A DNA stretch of 64,000 nucleotides, taken from the NCBI GenBank assembly GCA_964508715.1, contig CAZDUX010000003.1, positions 160,369-224,368 of the forward strand, read 5' to 3'. The notes under the pieces are model-generated. The model ran no database searches and was not told the origin of the DNA. It saw nothing but the letters and a program-made list of their open reading frames with translations. The DNA is from JAKALX01 sp964508715. GTDB lineage: Bacteria > Chloroflexota > Dehalococcoidia > Tepidiformales > Tepidiformaceae. Shown here piece by piece: positions 50,291-59,473 of the stretch. Numbering within the stretch: position 1 is the first letter of the stretch; each line of letters opens with the position of its first letter. The position numbers and the translations under genes are program-made.

Positions 50291-51754
50291 GTGGAACTGA
50301 CCGTCCTCGTCTTCCTCCCTGCGGTCGCCGCGGGCCTCATCCTTCTCCTGCCTCAGAAACAGGAGTCGCTTGCCCGCTGGATCGCGCTGGCGGCTTCGCT
50401 TGCTGTTCTCGCCCTCTCGATCTGGATGTTCTTCGACTTCGACCAGGGCCACCATGGCTTCCAGTACGTAGTTCGGAAAGAGTGGGTCGACCTTGGCTCG
50501 TTCAACCTCCAGTACTTCCTGGGTGTTGATGGCTTGAGTATGCCTCTCGTGGTGCTTACCACGGCACTCACAACGGCTTCGGTCCTCATCTCGTTTGGTA
50601 TCACGATGCGCCCGCGAGCGTACTACGCATCGCTCATGGTCCTTTCCAGTTCAGTCCTCGGCGTGTTTGTCTCGCTCGACTTCCTCCTCTTCTTTCTCTT
50701 CTGGGAACTCGAGCTCTTCCCAATGTTCCTGCTCATCGCGGTCTGGGGCTCCGGCCGCAAGGAATACTCGGCAACAAAGTTCCTGCTCTACACCGTCTTT
50801 GGCTCGGCGTTCATGCTCGTCGGCATCCTTGTGTTGGCTTTCAACGCGGGGACATTCGACATCGAAGTACTTGGGCGGTCAGACTTCCATAACACGCTCA
50901 TTCCACTTGGTTGGGTCTTCCTCTTCCTTTTCATTGGCTTCGGTGTGAAGCTGCCGATCGTTCCGCTCCACACGTGGCTGCCCGATGCACATAGCGATGC
51001 ACCGACTGCCGTATCGGTGATGCTCGCCGGCGTGCTCCTCAAGATGGGGGGTTACGGCATCATCCGGATGTGCGTCACCATCATGCCTGGCGTTGCCGAC
51101 GACTACTCAATCTGGTTCGCAATTATCGGCGCAGTCAGCATTCTCTACGGTGCCTTCATCACCCTCCGCCAGAAGGACCTCAAGCGGCTCGTTGCCTACT
51201 CATCGGTTAGCCACATGGGTATCGTCATGCTCGGGATCGGAGCCCTGGGCACAACAGGACTCATGGGAGCGGCCTACCAGATGCTCGCCCATGGGCTCAT
51301 CACGGGCCTCCTCTTCGTCATGGTTGGCCTCCTGTACGACCGGACACACACTCGTGAGATTGCGCGCCTCGGGGGACTTGCCCGCCAGATGCCGCTGATC
51401 GCGACCGGCATGGTGTTCGCCGGCTTCGGGGGTCTCGGCCTCCCGGCGATGGCCGGGTTCATCGCGGAAGCCACGGTCTTCCTTGGCACCTTCCAGCGCT
51501 ACGAGTGGGCGGTGCTCATGTCGATCTTCGGCGTGGTCCTCTCTGCCGGGTATATCCTCTGGACGATGCAGCGCGTCGTCTTTGGACCCGTCCGCCACGA
51601 ATGGGATAGCCTCACCGACCAGAACCACTGGTGGGAACATTCGGTTGTGGTTGGCCTGGCGGCACTCGTGATTCTGCTCGGCGTCTACCCGGCGCTCCTC
51701 ATGGATATGATGGAGCCCGCAATCAACACCATCGTGATGAGGGTCGGCTCGTGA
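50291..51754 (+). CDS. nuoM: NADH-quinone oxidoreductase subunit M
   Basis: A 487-residue antiporter-like subunit. FFLFWELELFPMFLLIAVWG has the essential Glu of TM5, GVKLPIVPLHTWLPDAHSDA the Lys-bearing TM7 segment, and LKRLVAYSSVSHMGIVMLG the TM8 broken helix. GTG 50291 (MELTVLVFLPAVAAGLIL) lies 10 bases after the nuoL stop and gives normal length; the frame upstream lies inside nuoL. The stop overlaps nuoN by 4 bases. Confidence 0.95.
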   Translation: MELTVLVFLPAVAAGLILLLPQKQESLARWIALAASLAVLALSIWMFFDFDQGHHGFQYVVRKEWVDLGSFNLQYFLGVDGLSMPLVVLTTALTTASVLISFGITMRPRAYYASLMVLSSSVLGVFVSLDFLLFFLFWELELFPMFLLIAVWGSGRKEYSATKFLLYTVFGSAFMLVGILVLAFNAGTFDIEVLGRSDFHNTLIPLGWVFLFLFIGFGVKLPIVPLHTWLPDAHSDAPTAVSVMLAGVLLKMGGYGIIRMCVTIMPGVADDYSIWFAIIGAVSILYGAFITLRQKDLKRLVAYSSVSHMGIVMLGIGALGTTGLMGAAYQMLAHGLITGLLFVMVGLLYDRTHTREIARLGGLARQMPLIATGMVFAGFGGLGLPAMAGFIAEATVFLGTFQRYEWAVLMSIFGVVLSAGYILWTMQRVVFGPVRHEWDSLTDQNHWWEHSVVVGLAALVILLGVYPALLMDMMEPAINTIVMRVGS

Positions 51755-53211
51755 ACGGCATCGACTTGGCTGGCCCACAGGTAGCCGTGCTTGGAGCGGC
51801 GGGCGTCGTGCTCTTGCTCGATGCGCTCGTCCCCCAGCAACGCCGCCTCCTTCCGTTCGTCGCGCTCATTGGCCTGGCGATCTCGGCTGCATGGACGCTG
51901 AGTTGGGTCGCACGCGATGACTACCAGACGGCGTTCAACGGCACGCTTGTGCTCGACAAGTATGCGGTCTTCTTCTACTTCCTCTTCGCCGGCATTACCG
52001 CAACCGTGGTCCTCGCCTCGATCGACTGGGTGAACCGGGAAGCCCGCGGCCAGGGCGAGTACTACGCCCTCGTTCTGACTACCTGCGCCGGGCTCATGTT
52101 CCTCTCGGCCGCGCGCGATCTGATCACCATCTATCTCAGCCTCGAACTCTCATCGATCCCGCAGGCGGCGCTCGCGGGCTGGGGCAAGGACAACCGCTCG
52201 AGCGAAGCAGGAATCAAGTACCTGCTTCTCGCCGCAATTGCTTCATCGCTTCTGCTTTACGGTATGGCTCTCCTCTATGGCATCACCGGAACGACGATAC
52301 TTGACGAGATAGCGAACGTGGTCGCTTCCGGCGGCGAATCCAACCGCTCCGTCCTCGTCGTCGCGATGACACTGATCATCGCGGGCTTTGGCTTCAAGAT
52401 GGCGATCGTTCCCTTCCAGATGTGGGTGCCGGACGTCTACCAGGGCGCTCCAACTCCCGTCACCGCCTTCCTCTCGGTGGGCTCAAAGGCAGCGGGTTTC
52501 GCGGTCGTCACGCGCATCTTCTTCGAGGCACTTGGGAGCAGGTTCCTGAGCGACGATTGGTCGATGCTCTTTGCCATCCTCGCCGCCGTCACGATGACCG
52601 TCGGCAACCTCGCCGCCATTGTCCAGACCGATATCAAGCGCATGCTCGGGTATTCGTCCATTGCCCAGGCGGGCAACTTCATGGTTGGGCTTGCCGCCAT
52701 CTCCGTGTCGGGACACGAGTTCACGCTTGGTGCGAGCGGTGTGCTCTTCTTCCTCGCTGCCTATGCGTTCACGAACCTGGGCGCATTTATCGCCATCATC
52801 GCGATCTCCCAGAAAACCGGCAGCGACCAGATCCGCGACTACGCCGGGATGTGGAAGCGCGCGCCCTTCCTCAGCCTTGGGCTGGCGTTCTGCCTCGTTT
52901 CACTCACCGGCATCCCTCCGACTGCAGGTTTCTGGGCGAAGATGTATATCTTCAATGCTGGTATTCGTGCCGATCTCACCTGGCTCGTGGTCATTGGCGT
53001 TCTCAACAGTGTCATCTCCGCCTACTACTACCTCGCAGTCGCGCGGATCGTTTTCCTCGGCCAGAGCGAGGACAGCACCAGTATCCGAACGAGCCCAAGT
53101 ATTGGCCTCTCGATGAGCGTAGCCGCCGCCGGTGTCTTCGTCTTCGGTATCCTGCCGGCGCCCCTCCTCGATGCGGCAACGCATGCAGCCAACGTTTTCA
53201 GCCCGCGCTAG
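51751..53211 (+). CDS. nuoN: NADH-quinone oxidoreductase subunit N
   Basis: A 486-residue antiporter-like subunit closing the nuo operon. LSLELSSIPQAALAGW (TM5 Glu), GFGFKMAIVPFQMWVPDVYQ and IKRMLGYSSIAQAGNFMVGL are family signatures. GTG 51751 overlaps the nuoM stop (GTGA). Its stop is followed after 3 bases by ybeY, so nuo transcripts probably run into the housekeeping genes that follow. nuoB, nuoI, nuoE, nuoF and nuoG are not found anywhere in the window. Confidence 0.94.
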   Translation: MNGIDLAGPQVAVLGAAGVVLLLDALVPQQRRLLPFVALIGLAISAAWTLSWVARDDYQTAFNGTLVLDKYAVFFYFLFAGITATVVLASIDWVNREARGQGEYYALVLTTCAGLMFLSAARDLITIYLSLELSSIPQAALAGWGKDNRSSEAGIKYLLLAAIASSLLLYGMALLYGITGTTILDEIANVVASGGESNRSVLVVAMTLIIAGFGFKMAIVPFQMWVPDVYQGAPTPVTAFLSVGSKAAGFAVVTRIFFEALGSRFLSDDWSMLFAILAAVTMTVGNLAAIVQTDIKRMLGYSSIAQAGNFMVGLAAISVSGHEFTLGASGVLFFLAAYAFTNLGAFIAIIAISQKTGSDQIRDYAGMWKRAPFLSLGLAFCLVSLTGIPPTAGFWAKMYIFNAGIRADLTWLVVIGVLNSVISAYYYLAVARIVFLGQSEDSTSIRTSPSIGLSMSVAAAGVFVFGILPAPLLDAATHAANVFSPR

Positions 53212-53214
53212 CCG

Positions 53215-53685
53215 ATGCCGTACGACATTTCGATCGAGCTCGCGGTCGAAGCTACCGATATCGCGGTGGAGGCACTTGGCGATCTCGCCCGGCGCGTGAT
53301 GGAAGGCGAGGATATCGGACCAGGCACCGGGCTCTCGGTCCTCGTGACCGATGACGACGAAGTCCGGCAGATGAATCACCAGTTCCTCGGGATCGACGAG
53401 CCCACCGATGTCCTCTCGTTCCCGGATGAGGCCGACGGCTTCGTCGAAGGAATAGCAACCGAGCCGTACCTGGGCGATATCGCTATCTCGCTCCCAACCG
53501 CGCGGAAACAGGCCGAGCAGGCCGGTCATTCCATCGACGCCGAGCTCGCGCATCTTCTGACGCACGGCATCCTGCATCTCTGCGGCTACGACCACGTCGA
53601 CAGCCCCGAAGACGAGGCAACGATGCGTGCTCGTGAGGAGCACTACCTCGGAGACCTCGGCGCACTCCATCGGCACGTCCACTAA
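53215..53685 (+). CDS. ybeY: Endoribonuclease YbeY (rRNA maturation factor)
   Basis: A 156-residue single-strand RNase needed for 16S rRNA 3'-end maturation and ribosome quality control. The zinc motif THGILHLCGYDH gives H-x3-H-x5-H. The fold markers LVTDDDEVRQMNHQFLGIDE and TDVLSFPDEAD are present, and YLGDIAISLPTARKQAEQ matches the family's last strand. ATG 53215 follows the nuoN stop by 3 bases. It is the first of a run ending with recO and the FmdB-type gene. Confidence 0.94.
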   Translation: MPYDISIELAVEATDIAVEALGDLARRVMEGEDIGPGTGLSVLVTDDDEVRQMNHQFLGIDEPTDVLSFPDEADGFVEGIATEPYLGDIAISLPTARKQAEQAGHSIDAELAHLLTHGILHLCGYDHVDSPEDEATMRAREEHYLGDLGALHRHVH

Positions 53686-53760
53686 TTGGCCGTTTACCCC
53701 TGGCTCGTGAAGGGAACACATCTGTTCTATACTTGGAGTACTCCAGCGGGCAGGTGACGT

Positions 53761-55332
53761 GTGCTCTACGGCAAATGGCGGCCCCAGGGCTTTGATGAAG
53801 TTGTGGGCCAGGATCACATCGTGACCACACTTCGCAACGCCCTCATCGCCTCGCACGATCATGCGGCAACCGGCAAACCCGGTTCCGAAGACCCGATGGC
53901 CCACGCCTTTCTTTTCAGTGGACCCCGTGGCACGGGTAAGACAACAACAGCCCGCATTCTCGCGAAGGCAGTGAATTGCCGTGACCTGCGAAACGGTGAC
54001 CCCTGCGGCGCCTGCGAGCCATGCCTCGCCATCCAGCGCGGCAACGCCCTGGACCTGATCGAAATGGATGCGGCCAGCAACCGCGGTATCGATGACATTC
54101 GCGAACTCCGAGACAAGATCGCCTTTGCCCCGAGCGATCTCCAGAAGAAGGTCTACCTCCTCGACGAAGTGCACATGCTCACCGAGGGGGCGTTCAATGC
54201 GCTCCTCAAGACGCTCGAGGAGCCACCGCCGCACGCCATCTTCATCCTCGCCACCACCGACCTCCACAAGGTCCCGGCAACGATCATTTCGCGTTGCCAG
54301 CGCTACGACTTTCACCGTGTGCCGAACGACGCGGTCATTGTCCGCCTCGAACGCATCTGCGAGGGCGAAGGCTTCAGCGTCCCCCGCGAAGGGCTTGCCG
54401 CGATTGGCATACAGTCGCGCGGCGGGATGCGTGATGCCATCACTCTCCTCGAGCAGGTCGTCGCACGCTACGGCCCGGCGCCGACGTTCCAGGACGTGCT
54501 GTCCGCCCTGGGCCTCGTCCAGGACGAGCGCAGCCCGCGCCTCGTCCGTGCGATCCTCGAAGAAGACCTCGCCGAAGCCCTCGAGATCTCCCGCGAAGTC
54601 GCCGATGACGGGATCGATATCGCTCGCTTCACACGGGCAACGCTGGACATACTGCGGCGATTACTCCCCCAGGTTATTCGCGGCTCATCCGGCGATGGGG
54701 CGGAAAATCCCGAGGACGCCGCTCTGGTTGAGCTCGCGCGAAGCCGTGGCATACCCGTCCAGGCGATCGCGGTAGCCATCCAGGAGCTCGCGAAAGCCGA
54801 TTTCCGCCTCGATCCGGCGAGCCCCGTACCGCTCGAGATGGCATGTGCGGCCGCGATCCTGCAGCCGGTGGCGGTGGGCGTTATTGGCGCTCCGCCTGCA
54901 AACGTCACGGCCGGGAAGGCCAGCGCGCCACACGAACAACGTGCCGGCCGGCCAGCTTCGCGCGAACCATCCGGGTCTCGAGACACGGGATCTTCGAGCG
55001 CCGAGGAGCGATTCCTCCGCCAGCTGTACGACCGCTGCAGCATGGCGAATGTGAAGGTCGGTGCGTGGCTCAACGGGTCCTGTGAAGTACTCGAAATTGG
55101 GGAGAGCACTATCGAACTCGGGTTCTACCACGACTTCCACCTGGAGAAGGTAACCACCGATGGGCGCGCGATCATAGAGCAGCAGGCAGAGATAATCCTG
55201 GGGCGGCCTGTGCGTCTCGAGGCAAAACGCATCGATCGAGAGAAGACAGCGGGAACGCCAAAACGGCCGCGTGGCGGTCACCTTGCAGAAGCAGCCGTTG
55301 CCCTTGGAGCAACACCGGTAGCGAAGGAGTAA
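53761..55332 (+). CDS. dnaX: DNA polymerase III subunit gamma/tau
   Basis: A 523-residue clamp-loader subunit. It opens LYGKWRPQGFDEVVGQDHI, with P-loop GPRGTGKTTTARILAKAVN, zinc module CRDLRNGDPCGACEPC, DExx motif KVYLLDEVHMLTEGAFN, and IISRCQRYDFHR carrying the SRC arginine finger. The C-terminal third is the collar and a variable tau-like region. Start is GTG 53761. A possible -10 TATACT (53728-53733) lies upstream but its -35 is poor. No clear A-rich slippery site for gamma formation was seen. ybaB follows by 5 bases. Confidence 0.95.
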   Translation: MLYGKWRPQGFDEVVGQDHIVTTLRNALIASHDHAATGKPGSEDPMAHAFLFSGPRGTGKTTTARILAKAVNCRDLRNGDPCGACEPCLAIQRGNALDLIEMDAASNRGIDDIRELRDKIAFAPSDLQKKVYLLDEVHMLTEGAFNALLKTLEEPPPHAIFILATTDLHKVPATIISRCQRYDFHRVPNDAVIVRLERICEGEGFSVPREGLAAIGIQSRGGMRDAITLLEQVVARYGPAPTFQDVLSALGLVQDERSPRLVRAILEEDLAEALEISREVADDGIDIARFTRATLDILRRLLPQVIRGSSGDGAENPEDAALVELARSRGIPVQAIAVAIQELAKADFRLDPASPVPLEMACAAAILQPVAVGVIGAPPANVTAGKASAPHEQRAGRPASREPSGSRDTGSSSAEERFLRQLYDRCSMANVKVGAWLNGSCEVLEIGESTIELGFYHDFHLEKVTTDGRAIIEQQAEIILGRPVRLEAKRIDREKTAGTPKRPRGGHLAEAAVALGATPVAKE

Positions 55333-55337
55333 CAGAC

Positions 55338-55718
55338 ATGGCAAAGGGCGCGGGAAACAACCGGTACCTTCGCCGCTCTGGTGGTGGAAGCAGTATGGCC
55401 CGCCCCGGCGCCGGCGGACAGGGGAACGCCCTCGCAGCCGCCCAGGAGATGCTGGCCAAGGCACAGGCCGAACTCGCAGCCACCACGGTTGAGGGCTCAT
55501 CTGGCGGTGGTGCGGTACGTGTCACCATGACGGGCGAACAGAAGATTACGGCTATCGCTATCGAGCCAGATGTCGTCGACCCGGATGACGTGGAGATGCT
55601 GCAAGACCTCATCATGGCGGCAATCACCGACGCGAACGAGCGTGCCTCAGCACTGCAATCGCAATCATTCGGGGCAATCACGGGTGGGCTGAACCTTCCT
55701 GGTCTCGGGATCGGCTGA
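55338..55718 (+). CDS. ybaB: YbaB/EbfC family nucleoid-associated protein
   Basis: A 126-residue DNA-binding protein of the EbfC family, usually encoded between dnaX and recR as here. After a Gly/Ser-rich N-terminal extension of about 35 residues, AQEMLAKAQAELAATTVEG is the first helix, VRVTMTGEQKITAIAIEP the beta hairpin, and VEMLQDLIMAAITDANERA the second helix. The N-terminal tail is longer than in E. coli YbaB (109). It sits in the conserved dnaX-ybaB-recR order. Confidence 0.93.
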   Translation: MAKGAGNNRYLRRSGGGSSMARPGAGGQGNALAAAQEMLAKAQAELAATTVEGSSGGGAVRVTMTGEQKITAIAIEPDVVDPDDVEMLQDLIMAAITDANERASALQSQSFGAITGGLNLPGLGIG

Positions 55719-55723
55719 GAGCC

Positions 55724-56326
55724 GTGGCCGGTGGCGGGACACCCGAGCCCATCGTTCGCCTCATCGAGGCATTCCATAAGCTCCCCGGTATTGGCCCCAA
55801 ATCAGCGCAACGGCTCGCCTATCACATCCTGCGGATCCCGGAAGAACAGGCCGCAGCAATAGCCAACGCGATCATGGACGTGAAGCGCCGCATCGTGCTC
55901 TGCACGGTGTGCATGAACATCACTGAAGCCGACCCCTGCTCGTACTGCCAGGACCCCAGGCGAGACCGCTCTCTGATCTGCGTGGTCGAACAGGCGCTGG
56001 ATATTCTCGCCATCGAACGGACCGGCTACCGGGGCCAATACCATGTACTCCACGGTGTGCTAAACCCGATGGACGGCATCGGCCCCGACGAGATCCGAGT
56101 TCGCGAGCTCGTTGAGCGGCTGAAGCAGGGCGAGGTCCAGGAGATCATCATGGCAACCAACCCCAGTCTCGAGGGCGAAGCCACGGCGATGTACATCCAG
56201 CGGCTCGTTGGACCGGCCGGCGTGAAGGTCACGAGGCTCGCGCGCGGCCTCCCAAGCGGCGCAGATCTCGAATATACGGATGACGTGACACTGGCTCGCG
56301 CCCTGGAAGGGCGGCAGGCTGTCTGA
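55724..56326 (+). CDS. recR: Recombination protein RecR
   Basis: A 200-residue RecFOR-pathway protein. The helix-hairpin-helix KLPGIGPKSAQRLAYHIL is followed by a C4 zinc finger (CTVCMN...CSYCQD) and the Toprim domain (ICVVEQALDILAIE, TNPSLEGEATAMYI). Start is GTG 55724, 5 bases after ybaB. recO begins 1 base after its stop, so RecO and RecR, which act as a complex loading RecA on gaps, are translated together. Confidence 0.96.
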   Translation: MAGGGTPEPIVRLIEAFHKLPGIGPKSAQRLAYHILRIPEEQAAAIANAIMDVKRRIVLCTVCMNITEADPCSYCQDPRRDRSLICVVEQALDILAIERTGYRGQYHVLHGVLNPMDGIGPDEIRVRELVERLKQGEVQEIIMATNPSLEGEATAMYIQRLVGPAGVKVTRLARGLPSGADLEYTDDVTLARALEGRQAV

Positions 56327-56327
56327 G

Positions 56328-57122
56328 ATGGCCGACCGCCCCCGTATCTACAAGTGCGAGGGCATTGTCCTTCGCCGCCGCAACATCGGTGAGGCGGATT
56401 CGGTCTTCACCGTCTTCAGCGCATCTGAGGGGAAGTTCGATGCGGTGGCACGAGGCGTACGTAAAGCCCGAAGTCACATGCGCGGTCACCTCGAGCCCCT
56501 TACGCGCAGCCGGTTCCTCGTAGCCCGGGGTCGAAGCCTCGATGTTTTCACCCAGGCAGAGACCATTTCGCCGTACCGTGCGGTCCGCGATGACCTGGAA
56601 CTCGGAGCCGCCGCCATGTACGTAGCCGAGCTTACTGACCGCTTCACTGCGGATCGCCAGGAGAACATCGACCTCTATGGTCTGCTTGTCGCACTCTTCG
56701 AAGCACTCGATAGTGCGATGCCAACGCACGTCGTTCGCATCTTCGAGCTCGAACTTCTCCGCCTCATGGGCTACGAGGTGCAACTCGACCAATGCGCCAT
56801 CTGCGGGCGGCGAATCATCGAGGACGATACCTTGCTCTCGCCGGCCTCGGGCGGACTTGTCTGCGCCGGCTGCCGGGCTCGTGCTGGTGGGGGCAGGATC
56901 CTCTCGGTGCGGGCCATCAAGGTGCTGCGCTATGCCCGAAGTGCGAGTTTCTCGGACTTCGCCGCTCTTCGGCTCGACCCCGGGCTCGGGCGGCAGTTGC
57001 AATTGATGCTCGGCGAGGTCATTCGGTTCGTGCTCGAACGTGAAGTCAACAGCGGCCGGTTCGTGGACCAGGTCGCACGCCTCGGGCCATCCGTGGCACT
57101 TACCGGCGACGATGTACAATGA
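56328..57122 (+). CDS. recO: DNA repair protein RecO
   Basis: A 264-residue protein. The N-terminal OB fold has KCEGIVLRRRNIGEADSVFT and GKFDAVARGVRKARSHMRG; the C-terminal helical domain has the four-cysteine zinc site CAICGRR...CAGCRA. Family role: anneals DNA and, with RecR, displaces SSB for RecA loading. The start ATG 56328 is 1 base after recR. The next gene begins 30 bases later. Confidence 0.94.
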   Translation: MADRPRIYKCEGIVLRRRNIGEADSVFTVFSASEGKFDAVARGVRKARSHMRGHLEPLTRSRFLVARGRSLDVFTQAETISPYRAVRDDLELGAAAMYVAELTDRFTADRQENIDLYGLLVALFEALDSAMPTHVVRIFELELLRLMGYEVQLDQCAICGRRIIEDDTLLSPASGGLVCAGCRARAGGGRILSVRAIKVLRYARSASFSDFAALRLDPGLGRQLQLMLGEVIRFVLEREVNSGRFVDQVARLGPSVALTGDDVQ

Positions 57123-57152
57123 CGCCAAACTCCCCCACCGGTTGAGGTTTGG

Positions 57153-57593
57153 ATGCCCCTTTACGAGTACTACTGCGAGCCGTGTAACGGCATCTTCGAA
57201 GAGCTGCGGCCGATGCGCGAATCATCCGAGCCGGTGCCGTGTCCCCAGTGCTACAAGGACGCGAACCGCATCATGCCTACCTCGTTCTCCGCGTTTACCT
57301 TCCGCGAGGGCTACCCACGCCGTATCCCTGATGATGGGAAGTACTACCACCTCGGCCAGAAGGTCAACACCCTCGTGAAATCGGCCCGGCCCAATGAACA
57401 TCCCGAAATCAACAAGCCGGTTCCGCCTCCGGTGCCCCTCAAGGGCGAGGTCTCGGAAATTGCCGACATGCAGGAAGCCGCTGCCAAACAGGACCTCGTC
57501 GACCTTTCGGGCAACGCTGTCCAGCCGGCGAAGGTCAAGGAGATGGCGAGGGAAGGCCGTGTCCTCCGAAAGGGCACGCCCCGAAACCTCTGA
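57153..57593 (+). CDS. FmdB-type zinc ribbon protein
   Basis: A 146-residue protein whose first 45 residues are an FmdB-like zinc ribbon: MPLYEYYCEPCNGIFEE, then PVPCPQCYKDANRIMP (two C-x2-C pairs). The rest is charged and proline-rich with VPPPVPLKGEVSEI, without known domain. FmdB-like ribbons are frequent next to housekeeping genes and their function is unclear. ATG 57153 is the only family-like start. A strong terminator follows. Confidence 0.82.
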   Translation: MPLYEYYCEPCNGIFEELRPMRESSEPVPCPQCYKDANRIMPTSFSAFTFREGYPRRIPDDGKYYHLGQKVNTLVKSARPNEHPEINKPVPPPVPLKGEVSEIADMQEAAAKQDLVDLSGNAVQPAKVKEMAREGRVLRKGTPRNL

Positions 57594-57616
57594 GGCGTAC
57601 CAGGTCATACTGTCAG

Positions 57617-57646
57617 CAAGCGGCCCCCGAAAACGGGGGCCGCTTG
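57617..57646. terminator. Bidirectional hairpin terminator
   Basis: A perfect 13-bp stem (CAAGCGGCCCCCG, 57617-57629, with its complement at 57634-57646) closed by an AAAA loop. It lies between the convergent FmdB-type and prenyl synthase genes, with TTC-rich bases on the plus side, and can end both transcripts. Confidence 0.87.
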
Positions 57647-57680
57647 TTCATTTCCTGATGAAGGCGGAGCGCCGGGTGGC

Positions 57681-58658
57681 TCAGCTCTGCCTCGTGAGAA
57701 TGTAGTCCCCGATCTCATGGAGGCTGTGTTTCGCGTCGTTCTCGGGAAGCGGATCGATCGCCTCGTTCGCACGCCGAATGTAGTCGCGGGCCATATCCAT
57801 CGACGCCTCGAGCACATCAGTGCTGCGGATCATGGCGATTGCTTCCTGCAAACGGGCCTCGCGGTCGCGCCGGGCCGCAAAGAACTTCTTGATCGGGTTG
57901 TCGCGCGGATATCGTTCGAGCAGGAGGAGACCGGGGAGCGTGAGCGTACCCTCGCGAAGATCGCTCCCGGCCGGCTTGCCGAGCGTCTCCTCGTCTCCGG
58001 TGTAGTCGAGGATGTCGTCGACAATCTGGAACGCCATCCCTGCCGCGTATCCATACTGGCGGAGCGCTTCCACCGTCTGCTCATCACAGCGGCCGAGTGT
58101 CGCGCCACCCTCGGTGGCGTTGGCGAATAGTGCCGCGGTCTTCCCGCCAATTCGCCAGAGGTAGTTCTGGATATCCTTGCCCACGTCGAACGCGGCCGCG
58201 TCCTGGTCGAGTTCGCCGCTGGTCATCTTCATCAGTGCCAGCGCGAAGAGACGCGTGACCGGCAGGCTGCCCGTGCGGGTTACCATCTCGGCCGCGTTCG
58301 CGAACATATAGTCCCCCAACAGAACGGTCAGGGCGTTGTCGAAAATCGCGTTGGAGGTCGGGCGCCCTCTCCGGCTGAGAGCGCCATCGACAACGTCATC
58401 GTGCACGAGGCTCGCCGTGTGCAGGAGCTCAATGGCGGCTCCGAGCGGCACGAGCCGATTGAGGTTGTAGTCGCCGAACGAGCCGGCAAGGAGTACGAGT
58501 GCGGGGCGCAGGCGCTTGCCGCGCGCTTCGAGTGCGACGTCGAGCATCCGCCGGAGCGGCGCGAGCTCCACCTGCTTCACCGACTCGAGAAGGTCTTCTA
58601 CGAGGATCATGTCCTCGGCCACCGCACCATAAAGGCTCTTGAGCTGGGCCTGGGTCAC
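57681..58658 (-). CDS. Polyprenyl diphosphate synthase
   Basis: A 325-residue trans-prenyltransferase. The first Asp-rich motif is LVHDDVVDGALSRRGRP, the second QIVDDILDYTG, with ARGKRLRPALVLL and KTAALFANATEGGA in between. The residue pattern upstream of the first motif (AIELLHTASLVHDD) has Ala/Ser rather than bulky residues, typical of longer-chain synthases, so heptaprenyl- or octaprenyl-type products for quinones are likely. It starts with GTG 58658, overlapping the tatD stop by 4 bases; metG-tatD-synthase form one operon. ispG at 27692 supplies the precursor pathway. Confidence 0.9.
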   Translation of the reverse strand: MTQAQLKSLYGAVAEDMILVEDLLESVKQVELAPLRRMLDVALEARGKRLRPALVLLAGSFGDYNLNRLVPLGAAIELLHTASLVHDDVVDGALSRRGRPTSNAIFDNALTVLLGDYMFANAAEMVTRTGSLPVTRLFALALMKMTSGELDQDAAAFDVGKDIQNYLWRIGGKTAALFANATEGGATLGRCDEQTVEALRQYGYAAGMAFQIVDDILDYTGDEETLGKPAGSDLREGTLTLPGLLLLERYPRDNPIKKFFAARRDREARLQEAIAMIRSTDVLEASMDMARDYIRRANEAIDPLPENDAKHSLHEIGDYILTRQS

Positions 58659-59473
58659 CGTGCTGCCACCTTGCTTGGAAGTGAGACCCCGAAGATGCGG
58701 AGTGCATTCGCTGTTGTCGCAGTGGCTGCTTCGCAGGCATCGATGCCGCGAGCTTCCGCCAGCGACTCGACTGCATGAACCACGTTGGCTGGTTCGTTTC
58801 GCTTACCGCGGAGCTTCTGGGGCGGAAGATACGGGCTGTCGGTTTCGACCACGATGGACTCCAGGGGCAGTGCCGCCGCTATCGTACGTGCCGCATCGTT
58901 GCGGGGGTAGGTTAGCGTGCACGCAAAGGAGACAAGGAATCCAACCTCTACATAACGCTGTGCCAGTTCGAGCGACCCGCTGAAGCAGTGCATGATGCCT
59001 ATGGGCCGGGAACCTGGCTGCCAGCCGGTTGACTGTGAATACCGCGCCAGGTGCTCGTAGATGGCGCCCTCGGCGGCACGGGAGTGGACCGAGACAGGCT
59101 TTCCCAGCCGCGCCGCGATCTTGAGTTCCGCTTCGAGCACCTGTGCCTGCGCTTCGTGCGGCGAATGGTCACGGTAGTAGTCCAGCCCGATTTCGCCAAT
59201 GGCCACAACCTGGGGCAATGCTGCAAGGCGTTCCAGTTCGTCCAGCATTGCGGGGGTCACGTCCTTCGCATCGTGCGGGTGAAAGCCGACTGCCGGGAAG
59301 ATGAGCGGCGACCGGGCCGCGAGTTCGAGTGCCTGTTCGTTTGAAGGCTGATCGTAGCCGCAAACCACCACGCCCCCAACACTCCTCGCCGCGGCTCGCT
59401 CGATGACCTCGGTGGCGTCAGCGGCGAACGCAGGGTCCTGCAGATGGGCGTGCGTATCGAACGCCAGCGTCAC
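58655..59473 (-). CDS. tatD: TatD family hydrolase
   Basis: A 272-residue metal-dependent nuclease-like hydrolase. DTHAHL at the N-terminus (H-x-H), VAIGEIGLDYYRDH (Glu ligand), later HSRAAEGAIYEHL and MHCFSGSLELAQ with single His ligands, and VVETDSPYLPPQKLRG (Asp) complete the two-metal site. E. coli TatD has 3'-5' DNase activity, and relatives act as D-aminoacyl-tRNA deacylases. Start is GTG 59473, overlapping the metG stop. Its place after metG is common in many bacteria. Confidence 0.93.
   Translation of the reverse strand: MTLAFDTHAHLQDPAFAADATEVIERAAARSVGGVVVCGYDQPSNEQALELAARSPLIFPAVGFHPHDAKDVTPAMLDELERLAALPQVVAIGEIGLDYYRDHSPHEAQAQVLEAELKIAARLGKPVSVHSRAAEGAIYEHLARYSQSTGWQPGSRPIGIMHCFSGSLELAQRYVEVGFLVSFACTLTYPRNDAARTIAAALPLESIVVETDSPYLPPQKLRGKRNEPANVVHAVESLAEARGIDACEAATATTANALRIFGVSLPSKVAAR

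Noticed and set aside
52900..54315. 471-codon open frame on the minus strand
   Set aside because: It spans nuoN, ybeY and dnaX in antisense and crosses three well supported genes.
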